NCBI GenBank assembly: GCA_963762435.1
Contig: CAVXLN010000008.1
Location: 62,001 to 126,000 of the forward strand
Origin: JAXDMU01 sp963762435
GTDB lineage: Bacteria; Pseudomonadota; Alphaproteobacteria; ATCC43930; CGMCC-115725
Length of the DNA stretch: 64,000 nucleotides
Direction: 5' to 3'
Of this stretch, positions 31,521 to 40,726 are shown piece by piece; positions within the stretch are counted from its first letter, which is position 1; each line of letters begins with the position of its first letter. The notes beneath the pieces are model-generated. The model was not told the origin of the DNA. It ran no database searches and worked only from the letters and a program-made list of their open reading frames with translations. The position numbers were made by a program, and so were the translations under genes.

Positions 31521-32323
31521 CGCGCCGGCGGCAGGTGCAGCATCACCGTTTCGCCGTCCGAACCCGGCAATGCGGGATAGCGCCTCCGCACCTCGGGATC
31601 ATGGCCGGGCACGATGCGCGTCATGTCGCCATCGGCGAGGCGGCGGGCCTTTTGCCAGCCTTCGGCCACGGCGCCGACATCGAACACGATCGGGAAGGGC
31701 TCGCCCAGCTCCATATTGGCGTAGAAATGGCTGGCGTCGCTGGTCAGCACGACGTAGCCGCGTGCGGTCTTGACGCGCACCATCTGCAGCCCGTCGGTAT
31801 GGCCGCCGACATGGTGGAGCGTCACACCGGGCGCCAGGTCGGCGTCGCCATTGTGGAAGATGACGCGATCGGCATAGAGGGCGCGCACCATCTGCACGAT
31901 TTCGTCGACCTCGAAAGTGTGGCGCAGATGGTGATGGGTCATGTGGCGGCCGGTCGCGAAGGCCATCTCGCGCTCCTGGAGGTGGAAGCGGGCGCGCGGA
32001 AAGAGGTCGAGATTGCCGGCATGGTCGTAATGGAGATGGGTGATGACGACATCCTCGACCGTGGCCGGATCGGATCCCGCCTGTTTGAGCGCGGCATCGA
32101 TCGAGCGGAGCGGCGTGCGCCCGCGCCGGCGGCCGGGCTCCGGGCCGAAGCCGGTATCGACGACGATGTGCCGGCCGCCCGCACTCAGCAGCCAGACGAA
32201 GTAATCGATCGGCATGGGGGCGTCATGCGGGTCGGGCGGCCGGATGAAATTCTCCCGCGCCGTCCGCTCATGCATGGCGTAGCGGAGGGCGAAAACCGCC
32301 CAATCGGGTGCTGAATCCTGCAT
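31517..32323 (-). CDS. Metallo-beta-lactamase fold hydrolase (AHL lactonase-like)
   Basis: A 268-residue zinc hydrolase. HLHYDHAGNLDLFPRARFHLQEREM carries the H-x-H-x-D-H motif and the Q-x-x-E pattern seen in AttM/AiiB-type N-acyl homoserine lactonases; VGGHTDG, SDASHFY and VPGHDPE give the other metal ligands. The protein starts at MQDSAPDW. It is two bases downstream of a dehydrogenase gene, which hints at a catabolic pair rather than quorum quenching alone. Confidence 0.85.
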   Translation of the reverse strand: MQDSAPDWAVFALRYAMHERTARENFIRPPDPHDAPMPIDYFVWLLSAGGRHIVVDTGFGPEPGRRRGRTPLRSIDAALKQAGSDPATVEDVVITHLHYDHAGNLDLFPRARFHLQEREMAFATGRHMTHHHLRHTFEVDEIVQMVRALYADRVIFHNGDADLAPGVTLHHVGGHTDGLQMVRVKTARGYVVLTSDASHFYANMELGEPFPIVFDVGAVAEGWQKARRLADGDMTRIVPGHDPEVRRRYPALPGSDGETVMLHLPPAR

Positions 32324-32325
32324 GC

Positions 32326-33204
32326 TTATCCTGCTGGCTTGTCGATGATGCGGCCGACGACCGGCCAATAGAGTGCCCCATGGCCCTCGTCGATGGCTTG
32401 CTGAAGGAGGCTTGCCGCAAGGCCGGCGCCGGCCGGTTCGAGCCCGACCTCGCGGGCCAGCTCGAGCGCGTATGTCAGGTCCTTGAGCGCATACTCCGCC
32501 GAGAAGGCGCGTTCCGGGAACTGCCCCGGCAGCAGGGCCTTGATACCGTGATTGCGCAGCGCGAAGCTGTCGGCCGAGCCTTTGGCGAGGGTCTCGAACA
32601 GGACCTTGCCGTCCATGCCGGCGCGGGTTGCGATGCCGAGCGCCTCGGCCAGCGCCACCACGGTCTGGATCAGCACCATATTGTTCATGAGCTTGGCGAT
32701 CTGGCCGGTGCCGGTGCCGCCGCAATTTGTGATGTCGGTCGCCATATATGCCAGATGCGGGCGGAGCGTCTCGAAGAGATCCGTGTCGGCGCCCGCTATG
32801 ATGCTGAGCGTGCCGTCCGCCGCCGCCTGGCGCGTGCGGGCGATCGGCGCGTCGGCATAGCGGGCGCCGCGCGCCGCGAATTCGCCGGCGAGATCCCGGG
32901 TCAGCGTTACCGATGTGGTGCCGAGATCGACGATGATCTGGCCGGCGCGGGCCTGGGCGATGAGCCCGTCCGGGCCGCGGCAGACCGCTTCGACCTGGCG
33001 GCCGCTGGGCAAGGACAGGAAGACGATGTCGGCCGCCTCGCCGAGGGCGGCGATGCTGGCGGCGGCGGCAACGCCATGAGCGGCCAGGCGGGCGAGCGGG
33101 GCCGGGTCGAGATCGAAGCCCATGACCGGCTGGCTCTGCTTCGTCGCCAGATTGCGGCACATCGGCTCGCCCATGACGCCCAATCCGATGAAGCCCAATA
33201 TCAT
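32326..33204 (-). CDS. 3-hydroxyisobutyrate dehydrogenase-like enzyme
   Basis: A 292-residue NAD(P)-dependent beta-hydroxyacid dehydrogenase: GFIGLGVMGEPMCRNL (dinucleotide fold), DAPIARTRQAAADGTLSIIAGA (substrate loop; usual V-S-G reads I-A-R), and GTGQIAKLMNN with the catalytic Lys near 170. Start at MILGFIG; the frame is open to 33264. Operon with the MBL-fold gene. Confidence 0.9.
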   Translation of the reverse strand: MILGFIGLGVMGEPMCRNLATKQSQPVMGFDLDPAPLARLAAHGVAAAASIAALGEAADIVFLSLPSGRQVEAVCRGPDGLIAQARAGQIIVDLGTTSVTLTRDLAGEFAARGARYADAPIARTRQAAADGTLSIIAGADTDLFETLRPHLAYMATDITNCGGTGTGQIAKLMNNMVLIQTVVALAEALGIATRAGMDGKVLFETLAKGSADSFALRNHGIKALLPGQFPERAFSAEYALKDLTYALELAREVGLEPAGAGLAASLLQQAIDEGHGALYWPVVGRIIDKPAG

Positions 33205-33344
33205 GGCGGCGGTTCCGACGCGGAGGATGGCCGGCATGGAAGCCCAAATCGGCGGCCGCCGCAACCTCGTCCCCTTGGGGCATCCCTCGGCCTCTCTTGC
33301 GCGTATCCAGCACCGGCGCTATCCAAATCAGGACATTGACCAGC

Positions 33345-34202
33345 ATGATGGCGGCTTCGATGAACGACGCGGCACTGCCCGCGGAACCGGTCTTCTCCTA
33401 CGCGTCCGAAGAGGTGGGGGCGCTCAGCCGCGGCGTGATCCGGGTGATCGAGCGGCTGTCGGGCCAGCCGCGCATCCGCCGGCTCTATGAGGCTTACCGC
33501 CGCCGCAACCGGCCAAGGGAGCTGTTCTGGGAGGATGCGCTCAGCGCCCTCCGCCTGACGCTGCGGTTCGATCGCACGCCGGCAGAGGCGATTCCGGCCA
33601 CGGGGCCGCTGGTCGTCATCGCCAACCATCCGTTCGGCGTCATCGACGGCATCATCCTGTGCGCGCTGGTGGCGCGCGTCCGCGCCGATTTCCAGATCAT
33701 GACGCACCGCGTGCTGCATCAGGCGCCGGAGATCCGCGATCACATCATTCCGGTCGATTTCCGCGGCACGCGCGAGGCGCTGGAGAATAACGTGCGCGGC
33801 CGGAAACAGGCCCGCGACGTGCTGGCGGCGGGCGGGGTGCTGCTGGTCTTTCCGAGCGGCGGCGTGGCGCTCTCCGACGGGCTGTGGGGGACCGCCGTCG
33901 ATCTCGAATGGGGGACGCTGACCGCCGGGCTGGTGCTGGCGAGCGGCGCCGATGTGCTGCCGGTCTTCTTCCACGGCCAGAACAGCCGGCTTTACCAGAT
34001 CGCCGGCAATATCCTGCAGACGCTGAAGCTGTCGCTGCTGTTCCACGAAGTCTCGAACAAGATCGGCACGACGATCGACATCAGCATCGGCGATCTCATC
34101 CTCAATTCGCAGTTGCGAGAGATCGCCGATCGTCAAGCCGTGACCGATTTCCTGCGTACGCAAACCCACGGCCTCAGTCGCGAATTGCGTGAAAGCCGTT
34201 AA
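33345..34202 (+). CDS. Lysophospholipid acyltransferase family protein
   Basis: A 285-residue PlsC-like acyltransferase: NHPFGVIDGIIL (variant catalytic H-x5-D), PVDFRGTREA, and LLVFPSGGVAL (acyl-acceptor motif) with PVFFHGQNSR. It probably acylates phospholipid or ornithine-lipid precursors at the membrane. AGGAC precedes ATG 33345; ATG 33360 is possible. The gap after it (34203-34387) holds nothing recognised. Confidence 0.85.
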   Translation: MMAASMNDAALPAEPVFSYASEEVGALSRGVIRVIERLSGQPRIRRLYEAYRRRNRPRELFWEDALSALRLTLRFDRTPAEAIPATGPLVVIANHPFGVIDGIILCALVARVRADFQIMTHRVLHQAPEIRDHIIPVDFRGTREALENNVRGRKQARDVLAAGGVLLVFPSGGVALSDGLWGTAVDLEWGTLTAGLVLASGADVLPVFFHGQNSRLYQIAGNILQTLKLSLLFHEVSNKIGTTIDISIGDLILNSQLREIADRQAVTDFLRTQTHGLSRELRESR

Positions 34203-34387
34203 ATAACGGCCCTCGCTCCCGCCCGAAGCAACTATGGACTTTCGGGCTCTACCGAAGAGCGCGCCAGTGAAGCGGCCTACGACGGTATGTTTGTATCAAA
34301 AATTTAACTTCTCTCTGCCACAACCCGCAAAACACTTTGGGTTGGGGCCTTGCTCCTGCACGAGCACTCAACCGGCGGAGGATGGGC

Positions 34388-36352
34388 ATGGCACGCATCT
34401 TGAGCCGCGTCGGCATCAGCTACCAGATCGGCGTGGTCGGGCTGATCGGCATCATCGGGCTGATCGTCGTCGGCGTCATCTATGCCGCCGGCAGCCGCGA
34501 GCTGGCCGATGCCGGCCGCGCGCTCGATCGCTCCAACGCCGCCATCCGGACGCTGGCCGAGCTGCATGTCGACATCTTCGAGGCGCGCACCGCCGAGAAG
34601 GACTTCCTGCTCCATCGCAAGGAGCAGGATATCGAGCGCCACGCCAAGGCGCTGTTGGCCTTCACCAAGGCGGCCGAGCAGCTGGGCGAGCTTATCGGCG
34701 ATGACGGCAAGGCCGATCTCGGGAAGATCTCGAGCGCCATCGGGCGCTATCGGCTGCAGTTCGACGATGTCGTGACCAGCGCGCGCCGCATCGGACTGGA
34801 CGAGAATGACGGGCTCATGGGCAAGCTCAGGGGCTCGGTCCATGAGATCGAGGCGATGATCAATGCCCATCAGGACGACACGCTGGCGGCCGGCATGCTG
34901 ATGATGCGCCGGCACGAGAAGGATTTCTTCGCACGCGGCGACGACAAATATATCGACCTGATGACCGAGGCGGCCCAGCGCTTTGCCCAGAAGCTGAAGG
35001 CGTCGGACCTGCCGGCCGAGGAAAAATCGGCGATCGTCAAGAAGCTGGCGGCATATCAGCATGATTTCATGGCGGCCGCCTCCGCCGAGAGCGAGAAGGC
35101 CGAGACGATCGCGACGCTCTCCAAGATCTTCGCCGATGCCGAGCCCGGCATTGCCGCCTTCGATCAGCTGATCCGGCAGAGGAGCGCCGACGAGAGCGAG
35201 GCCGCGGCCGCCATATCGGCGGACACGACGCGGGCGATCGGCTGGAGCTTGGCAATCGTGACCGGGCTGGTGGGCTTCTTCGCCTGGCTGATCGGGCGCA
35301 GCGTCGCTCGGCCGCTGACCGGCATCTCGCTGCTGATGGCGCGGCTCGCCGGGGGCGATCGTGCGATCGAAATCCACGGCTGCGATCGCCGGGACGAGGT
35401 CGGCACGCTGGCGCGCTCGCTCGAAGTGTTCAAGCGCAACGCGATCGAGACCGATTCCATGCGCACCGAGCAGGAAGCGCAGAAGATCCGCGCCGAGGAA
35501 GACAAGAAGGCGCTGCTGAGCAGCATGGCCGACGAGTTCGAGCGGGGTGTCAGAAACTCGCTCGACATGCTGTCGGCGGCCGCGGCCGAGATGCGCGCCA
35601 CATCAGAGAGCATGTCGGTCACGGCCGAGGAGACGAGCAATCAGGCGACCAGCGTCGCCGCGGCCGCCGAGCAGGCGTCGGCCAATGTCCAGACCGTGGC
35701 GGCGGCGACCGAGGAGCTGAGTGCGTCGGTCGGCGAGATCGGCCGCCAGGTCAGCCAGTCGACCGAGATCGCCGGCGCCGCCGTGGCGCAGGCCGCCCAC
35801 ACCAACGACAGCATCAACGGCCTGTCCGAAGCCGCCCAGAAGATCGGCGAGGTGGTGGCGCTCATCCATGACATCGCGAGCCAGACCAATCTTCTGGCGC
35901 TCAACGCCACGATCGAGGCGGCACGCGCCGGCGAGGCGGGCAAGGGCTTTGCCGTCGTCGCCAACGAGGTCAAGTCGCTGGCCGCCCAGACGGCGCGGGC
36001 GACCGACGAAATCTCGGCCCAGATCACGGCGATGCAGGCGGCGACCGGTGAAGTCGTAAACGCGATTCAGGGGATCGGCGGGACGATCGGCACGATCAAC
36101 GAGATCACGATCGGCATTGCCGAGGCGGTCGAGGAGCAGGGGGCGGCCACGAGCGAGATCGCGCGCAACGTGCTTGAGGCCGCGACCGGCACCGGCCAGG
36201 TCTCGATCAATATCGTCGGCGTCAATCAGTCGGCCGCCGAGGCGGGGAGTGCCGCCACGCAAGTGCTGGCCTCGGCCGAGGCGCTGAGCCAGCAGGCCAA
36301 TTCGCTGAGGACCGATGTCGACCGCTTCCTGGCGACGATCAGGGCGGCTTAA
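34388..36352 (+). CDS. Methyl-accepting chemotaxis protein, HBM-type sensor
   Basis: A 654-residue chemoreceptor. Membrane helices at about 12-33 and 283-304 enclose a 250-residue helical periplasmic domain with two EKDF motifs (EARTAEKDFLLH; RRHEKDFFARG), the mark of the helical bimodular (HBM) sensor that binds small organic acids in other bacteria. A HAMP domain follows, then the signalling domain with the hairpin tip EVVALIHDIASQTNLLALNATIEAARAGEAGKGFAVVA. GGAGG six bases before ATG 34388 sets the start. No CheR-type C-terminal pentapeptide is present. Confidence 0.93.
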   Translation: MARILSRVGISYQIGVVGLIGIIGLIVVGVIYAAGSRELADAGRALDRSNAAIRTLAELHVDIFEARTAEKDFLLHRKEQDIERHAKALLAFTKAAEQLGELIGDDGKADLGKISSAIGRYRLQFDDVVTSARRIGLDENDGLMGKLRGSVHEIEAMINAHQDDTLAAGMLMMRRHEKDFFARGDDKYIDLMTEAAQRFAQKLKASDLPAEEKSAIVKKLAAYQHDFMAAASAESEKAETIATLSKIFADAEPGIAAFDQLIRQRSADESEAAAAISADTTRAIGWSLAIVTGLVGFFAWLIGRSVARPLTGISLLMARLAGGDRAIEIHGCDRRDEVGTLARSLEVFKRNAIETDSMRTEQEAQKIRAEEDKKALLSSMADEFERGVRNSLDMLSAAAAEMRATSESMSVTAEETSNQATSVAAAAEQASANVQTVAAATEELSASVGEIGRQVSQSTEIAGAAVAQAAHTNDSINGLSEAAQKIGEVVALIHDIASQTNLLALNATIEAARAGEAGKGFAVVANEVKSLAAQTARATDEISAQITAMQAATGEVVNAIQGIGGTIGTINEITIGIAEAVEEQGAATSEIARNVLEAATGTGQVSINIVGVNQSAAEAGSAATQVLASAEALSQQANSLRTDVDRFLATIRAA

Positions 36353-36753
36353 GCGGCGCCACGCATCCGGTCGAGGCTCCAGGCGCCGGGGCCGGCCGCG
36401 GCCAGGAAAAGAAACAGGAAGCAATAGACGATCGCGAGCTCGCCGCCATTCAGCACCGGGAAGAACCCGCGCGGCGCGTGGATCAGGAAATAGGCGATCG
36501 CCATCTCGCCCGACAGGATGAAGGCGACCGGCCGCATGAACAGGCCGAGGGCGATGAGCGCGCCGCCGATGAGCTCGAAGATGCCGGCAATGGCGGGCAG
36601 CGAGGTGATCGGCAGGTTTTCCATGCCCGGAAGGACCGGAAAATGGAACAGCTTGCCGGTGCCATGCTCCATGAACAGCAGCCCGATCATGATGCGCATG
36701 ATCGCGTGGAGATAGGGCGAATACGGGGCGAGGCGGTGCTCCAGAGACGACAT
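36349..36753 (-). CDS. DoxX family membrane protein
   Basis: A 134-residue protein with four membrane helices: MRIMIGLLFMEHGTGKLFHFP, AIAGIFELIGGALIALGLF, FILSGEMAIAYFLIHAP and LAIVYCFLFLFLAAAGPG. The HGTGK and FE motifs are those of DoxX/YphA-type proteins. Convergent with the chemoreceptor gene, overlapping by four bases. Confidence 0.88.
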   Translation of the reverse strand: MSSLEHRLAPYSPYLHAIMRIMIGLLFMEHGTGKLFHFPVLPGMENLPITSLPAIAGIFELIGGALIALGLFMRPVAFILSGEMAIAYFLIHAPRGFFPVLNGGELAIVYCFLFLFLAAAGPGAWSLDRMRGAA

Positions 36754-36847
36754 CGAGATCCTCCGGGTTGCGCAATGTCCGATGACGGTAACGTTTCGGT
36801 GGCGGAAAGGAACTGGATATTTTCAGTCGGGATCGTAGATTGCGGGC

Positions 36848-38260
36848 ATGGAACAGACTTCTTCGCGCGACCAGGCCATCGCAGCCTCCACCCGCTGGTT
36901 CGATGACGGGCATTTCCTCAACGAACTCGATCGGCGCGTGGGCTATCGCACCGAGAGCCAGGAAGCGGGCCGGCTGCCGCAGCTGACCGCGTACCTAACG
37001 GACGAGATCGGCCCGTCGATCGAGCGGCTGGGCCTGAGCTGGCGGGTGCTCGACAATCCGGTGGCGGGCTATGGCCCGTTCCTGATCGGCGAGCGGATCG
37101 AGGGCCCTGGATTGCCGACCGTGCTCAGCTACGGCCATGGCGATGTCGTGCGCGGCTATGACGAGCAATGGCGCCAGGGCCTCCAGCCCTGGAAGATCAC
37201 GGTCGAGGGCGAGCGCTGGTACGGCCGCGGCACCGCCGACAATAAGGGCCAGCATTCGATCAATCTGGCGGCCTTGGCCCGCGTGATCGAGACACGCGGC
37301 AGGCTGGGCTTCAATATCAAGCTGCTGATCGAAACCGGCGAGGAGACGGGCTCGCCCGGCCTGCGCGCGATCTGTGCCGAGAACAAGGAAGCACTGGCCG
37401 CCGATGTGCTGATCGGCTCGGACGGGCCGCGGCTCAAGGCCGAGATCCCGACCCTCTTCCTCGGCACGCGCGGCGCCTTCAATTTCGATCTTTCGGTCGA
37501 TCTGCGCGAGGGCGGGCATCATTCCGGCAATTGGGGCGGCCTCTTGGCCAATCCCGGCACGATCCTCGCCAATGCGATCGCCAGCATGGTCGATCCGCGC
37601 GGGCGCATCCTGGTCGAACGACTGCGGCCGCCGCCGATCCCGAACTCGGTCAGGAAGGCGCTGGCCGGCGTCGAGCCGGGCGAGCCCAGCGGGCCGGCGA
37701 TCGATCTCGACTGGGGCGAGCCGGACCAGACGCCGGCCGAGCGCGTCTTTGCGTGGAACGCGCTCGAAGTGCTGGCCTATCGCACCGGCAACCCCGATCG
37801 CCCGGTCAATGCCATCCCGCCCTCGGCGTCGGCCCATATGCAGCTGCGCTTCGTGGTCGGCAGCGACTGGCAGAATTTCATCCCGATCATCCGCGCGCAT
37901 CTCGATAGCAGCGGCTTTCCCATGGTCGAGGCGAAGTCCGCCCGGGTCGAGATGATGCCGGCGACGCGGCTCGATCCCGAGCATCCCTGGGTCGTCTGGG
38001 CCGCCTCATCGATCGCGCGCACGACCGGCAAGACCCCCACGATCCTGCCCAATCTCGGCGGCTCGCTGCCTAATGACTGCTTCGCCGAGACGCTGGGCCT
38101 GCCGACCGTCTGGATCCCGCATTCCTATGCCGCCTGCTCGCAGCATGCGCCCGACGAGCATCTGCTGGCACCGCTCGTGCGCGAGGGCTTGCAGATGATG
38201 ACCGGGCTGTTCTGGGATCTGGGCGAAGTAGGGGCAGAGCTGCCGGGCCGCTCGCCCTAG
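36848..38260 (+). CDS. M20 family metallopeptidase
   Basis: A 470-residue dizinc peptidase or amidohydrolase. Ligands: SYGHGDV (His97), RGTADNKG (Asp131, bridging), GEETGSPG (Glu166, with catalytic Glu165), GSDGP, and the C-terminal SYAACSQHAPDEH. The insertion between about 200 and 330 is the dimerisation domain with REGGHHSGNWGG. Resembles dipeptidases of the CNDP/ArgE-DapE group. Three bases before the kinase gene. Confidence 0.92.
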   Translation: MEQTSSRDQAIAASTRWFDDGHFLNELDRRVGYRTESQEAGRLPQLTAYLTDEIGPSIERLGLSWRVLDNPVAGYGPFLIGERIEGPGLPTVLSYGHGDVVRGYDEQWRQGLQPWKITVEGERWYGRGTADNKGQHSINLAALARVIETRGRLGFNIKLLIETGEETGSPGLRAICAENKEALAADVLIGSDGPRLKAEIPTLFLGTRGAFNFDLSVDLREGGHHSGNWGGLLANPGTILANAIASMVDPRGRILVERLRPPPIPNSVRKALAGVEPGEPSGPAIDLDWGEPDQTPAERVFAWNALEVLAYRTGNPDRPVNAIPPSASAHMQLRFVVGSDWQNFIPIIRAHLDSSGFPMVEAKSARVEMMPATRLDPEHPWVVWAASSIARTTGKTPTILPNLGGSLPNDCFAETLGLPTVWIPHSYAACSQHAPDEHLLAPLVREGLQMMTGLFWDLGEVGAELPGRSP

Positions 38261-38262
38261 CG

Positions 38263-38814
38263 ATGCCGCGGCTCCATATCCTGGGTGCCTCCGGCTCGGG
38301 CACGACGACGCTGGGCGCTGCCTTGGCCGCCCGGCTCGGCCTGCCGCAGATCGATGGCGACAGCCTCTTCTGGCTGCCGACCGAGCCGCCTTTCACCACG
38401 CGGCGGGCGCCGGAAGAGCGGCTGGCGCTGTTGCGGGAGCGGCTGCCGCCGACGGGGTCCTGGATCTTTTCCGGCTCGGCGATCAAGTGGGCGATGGAGC
38501 TCGAACCATCCTACGACCTCGTCATCTACCTGACGCTCGACCCGGCCGAGCGCATGGCCCGGCTGCGCCGACGCGAGGTCGAGCGCTATGGCAACCGGCT
38601 GGCACCCGGCGGCGACATGGCAGAGGCCAGCCGGTCCTTCCTCGCCTGGGCGGAAGCCTATGACACGGCCGGGCTGGAACAGCGCAGCCGGATCGCCCAC
38701 GAAGCCTGGCTGGCGCGGCAGACGGCACCGGTGCTTCGGCTCGATTCGGCGAGGCCGGTGGCAGCGCTGCTGCAGGAAGTGATCGAGATATTGGCTGAGG
38801 AGACCAGCGGGTAA
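38263..38814 (+). CDS. Small P-loop NTPase (adenylate kinase-like)
   Basis: A 183-residue protein with Walker A GASGSGTTT (8-16), a DGDSLFWLP segment, and a LID-like basic stretch RRREVERYGN. AAA_18-type small kinase of unknown substrate. Its stop is TAA at 38812-38814, inside the lost start of the next gene. Confidence 0.82.
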   Translation: MPRLHILGASGSGTTTLGAALAARLGLPQIDGDSLFWLPTEPPFTTRRAPEERLALLRERLPPTGSWIFSGSAIKWAMELEPSYDLVIYLTLDPAERMARLRRREVERYGNRLAPGGDMAEASRSFLAWAEAYDTAGLEQRSRIAHEAWLARQTAPVLRLDSARPVAALLQEVIEILAEETSG

Positions 38815-39508
38815 GCACTCAAAACATCTACGACGATGAGCGCTTCTTCACCGGCTATGCGGAGATGCGGGCGGCCAAGACCGGCTTGAACCAGGTGCTG
38901 GAGCAGCCGGCGCTGCATCGCTTGCTGCCGCCGCTCAACGGGTTGCGCGTGCTCGATATCGGCTGCGGTGCCGGCGACTTTGCCCGGCATGCGCGATCGC
39001 GGGGTGCCAGCCATGTGCTGGGCATCGATGTCTCGGAACGGATGCTCGAATCGGCCCGGGCCGGAACCAGTGATCCCGCGATCGAGTATCGGCGGACGAC
39101 GATCGAGACGCTGCCGAGCTTTCCCGTGCCGTTCGACCTCGCCGTCTCGTCGCTGGCGCTGCACTATGTCGAGGATTATGCCGGGGCGCTGGCCCGCATT
39201 GCGCAGGCGATCCGGCCGGGCGGCCATCTCGTCTTCTCCGTCGAGCATCCGATGATGACCGCCCTGCCCGAGCAGAGCTGGCAGCGTGACGCCGACGGCA
39301 AGGCGCTCTATTGGCCGATCGATAACTATGCCGAGGAAGGCGTGCGGTAGACGCGCTGGTTCGTCGACGGCGTCATCAAATATCACCGGACGGTATCGAG
39401 CTATGTCGAGGGGCTGCTGCGATCGGGCTTTCGCCTCACGGCACTCGCCGAGCCGGTGCCGAGCGCCCGGATCTCGCCGATCAGCGCCGGCGCCCGCCCT
39501 TCCTGATG

Positions 39509-39619
39509 CTAGCCCGTCTTATTCACGGAACTGCTAAAAATGGGCTGGCGGGAGTAGCGTAACCGACTGATTTGGAATAGGTTTTGGTTGCTTACACCAA
39601 CGCAATCCCAGAGCAGGAA
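39509..39619 (+). repeat. Truncated left end of the IS1380-type element
   Basis: 111 bases with two mismatches to 40723-40833, including the terminal inverted repeat. Similarity stops abruptly at 39619. Confidence 0.9.
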
Positions 39620-39967
39620 ACAAAGCCGCGACGGCCCCACCAGTTCCACCCATAAACTGGCGATGTTTTATCGACGAAGCCGGAATCGATTACGCTTGCG
39701 CCGCCGCACAAGAAGCTAAGTGCATGGCCTGTTCTGACGCGAATGCAGCAAACTGGTTGCTGTTAAATCCGATCGCTCGAGGTTCAATGTCAGGCATGCG
39801 TAAGCGGGGATGTGTGCTGCGCCCTAAACTCCAGTTTCTGGCACGGGCCCAACGGCCGCTCCTGGCGCGGAGCCGCCACTACGGAGAAAATTGGCCAGGG
39901 GTTGACAGTGAGTGCGGCCCGAAGCGACAGCTCGGCCGGTGTCCGAGCCTATTGGGGAGCTAGGTGA
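39620..39967. other. Unassigned DNA inside the composite element
   Basis: 348 bases without a convincing gene. A short open frame at 39724-39963 has no family look. GGAG about eight bases before ATG 39968 serves the aldolase. Confidence 0.6.
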
Positions 39968-40726
39968 ATGCCGATGAACTTGAAGGCGAAGCTTCGAGAT
40001 CCCGCTCGACGACTGAACGTGCACGTCTGTGTCATTCCCTCCGCGACCGTCACCCAGGCGATCGCCGCGACCGGCTCGGACTGCGTCATCATCGACCAGG
40101 AGCACGGTCCGATAGGATTCGAAACCCTGCACGCCATGATCGCGGCCACGCAGGGAACAGATTGCGCGCCTATGGTTCGCGTGCCGGAAATTGGCGAGAC
40201 ACACGTCAAGCGAGCTCTGGACGCCGGCGCCGAGGGCATCTGCTTTCCCCTGATCAGAACGGCTGCGGATGCGGAACGGTGTGTCGCGTCGATGCGGTAT
40301 GCGCCGGCTGGAACCCGAGGATGGGGACCCTTTCTCGCCCACTCGCGGTGGGGCGTGCCGTTGTTCGACTATGTCGAGGGGCCCGGGCACGACACGGTGT
40401 GCATGCTGCTGATCGAAACCGCCGAGGCGGTGGAGAACATCGAAGCCATCTGCGCCGTGCCGGGTGTCGACTGTATCGTTTTGGCGCCCTTTGATCTCTC
40501 GACCGCCCTTGGCATATCGGGCCAGATCGACCACCCGGAAATGAAGGCCGCATCGTCGAAGATCGAGGCCGCCGCACACGCGGCCGCTATGCCGTTGGGC
40601 GGGGTGGCTCTGAGCCGAGCCGGGACCGAAGCTTTGATCGCCAGAGGTTACCGGATCGTCGGGGGTTTCGATATCCTTTGGCTGAAGGCTGCGATTGTGG
40701 AGTCGATTTCGTGGATCAGGACCTAG
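39968..40726 (+). CDS. HpcH/HpaI family aldolase
   Basis: A 252-residue class II aldolase cleaving or forming 2-keto-3-deoxy or 4-hydroxy-2-oxo acids. VIIDQEHGPIGFETLHAMI holds the catalytic Glu/His region, PMVRVPEIGETHVKRALDAGAEGICFPLIRT the metal and substrate site, and LLIETAEAVENIEAI the late helix. Its stop codon TAG is supplied by the CTAG at the edge of the adjacent IS, so the last residues may be changed, although the length is normal. Base use is less extreme than in host genes. Confidence 0.88.
   Translation: MPMNLKAKLRDPARRLNVHVCVIPSATVTQAIAATGSDCVIIDQEHGPIGFETLHAMIAATQGTDCAPMVRVPEIGETHVKRALDAGAEGICFPLIRTAADAERCVASMRYAPAGTRGWGPFLAHSRWGVPLFDYVEGPGHDTVCMLLIETAEAVENIEAICAVPGVDCIVLAPFDLSTALGISGQIDHPEMKAASSKIEAAAHAAAMPLGGVALSRAGTEALIARGYRIVGGFDILWLKAAIVESISWIRT

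Noticed and set aside
31517..33346. 609-residue minus-strand open frame
   Set aside because: Only the last 268 residues (from 32323) are the MBL-fold protein. The rest is the dehydrogenase gene read in another frame.
39724..39963. 79-residue open frame before the aldolase gene
   Set aside because: No ribosome site and no protein-like pattern. Probably chance.
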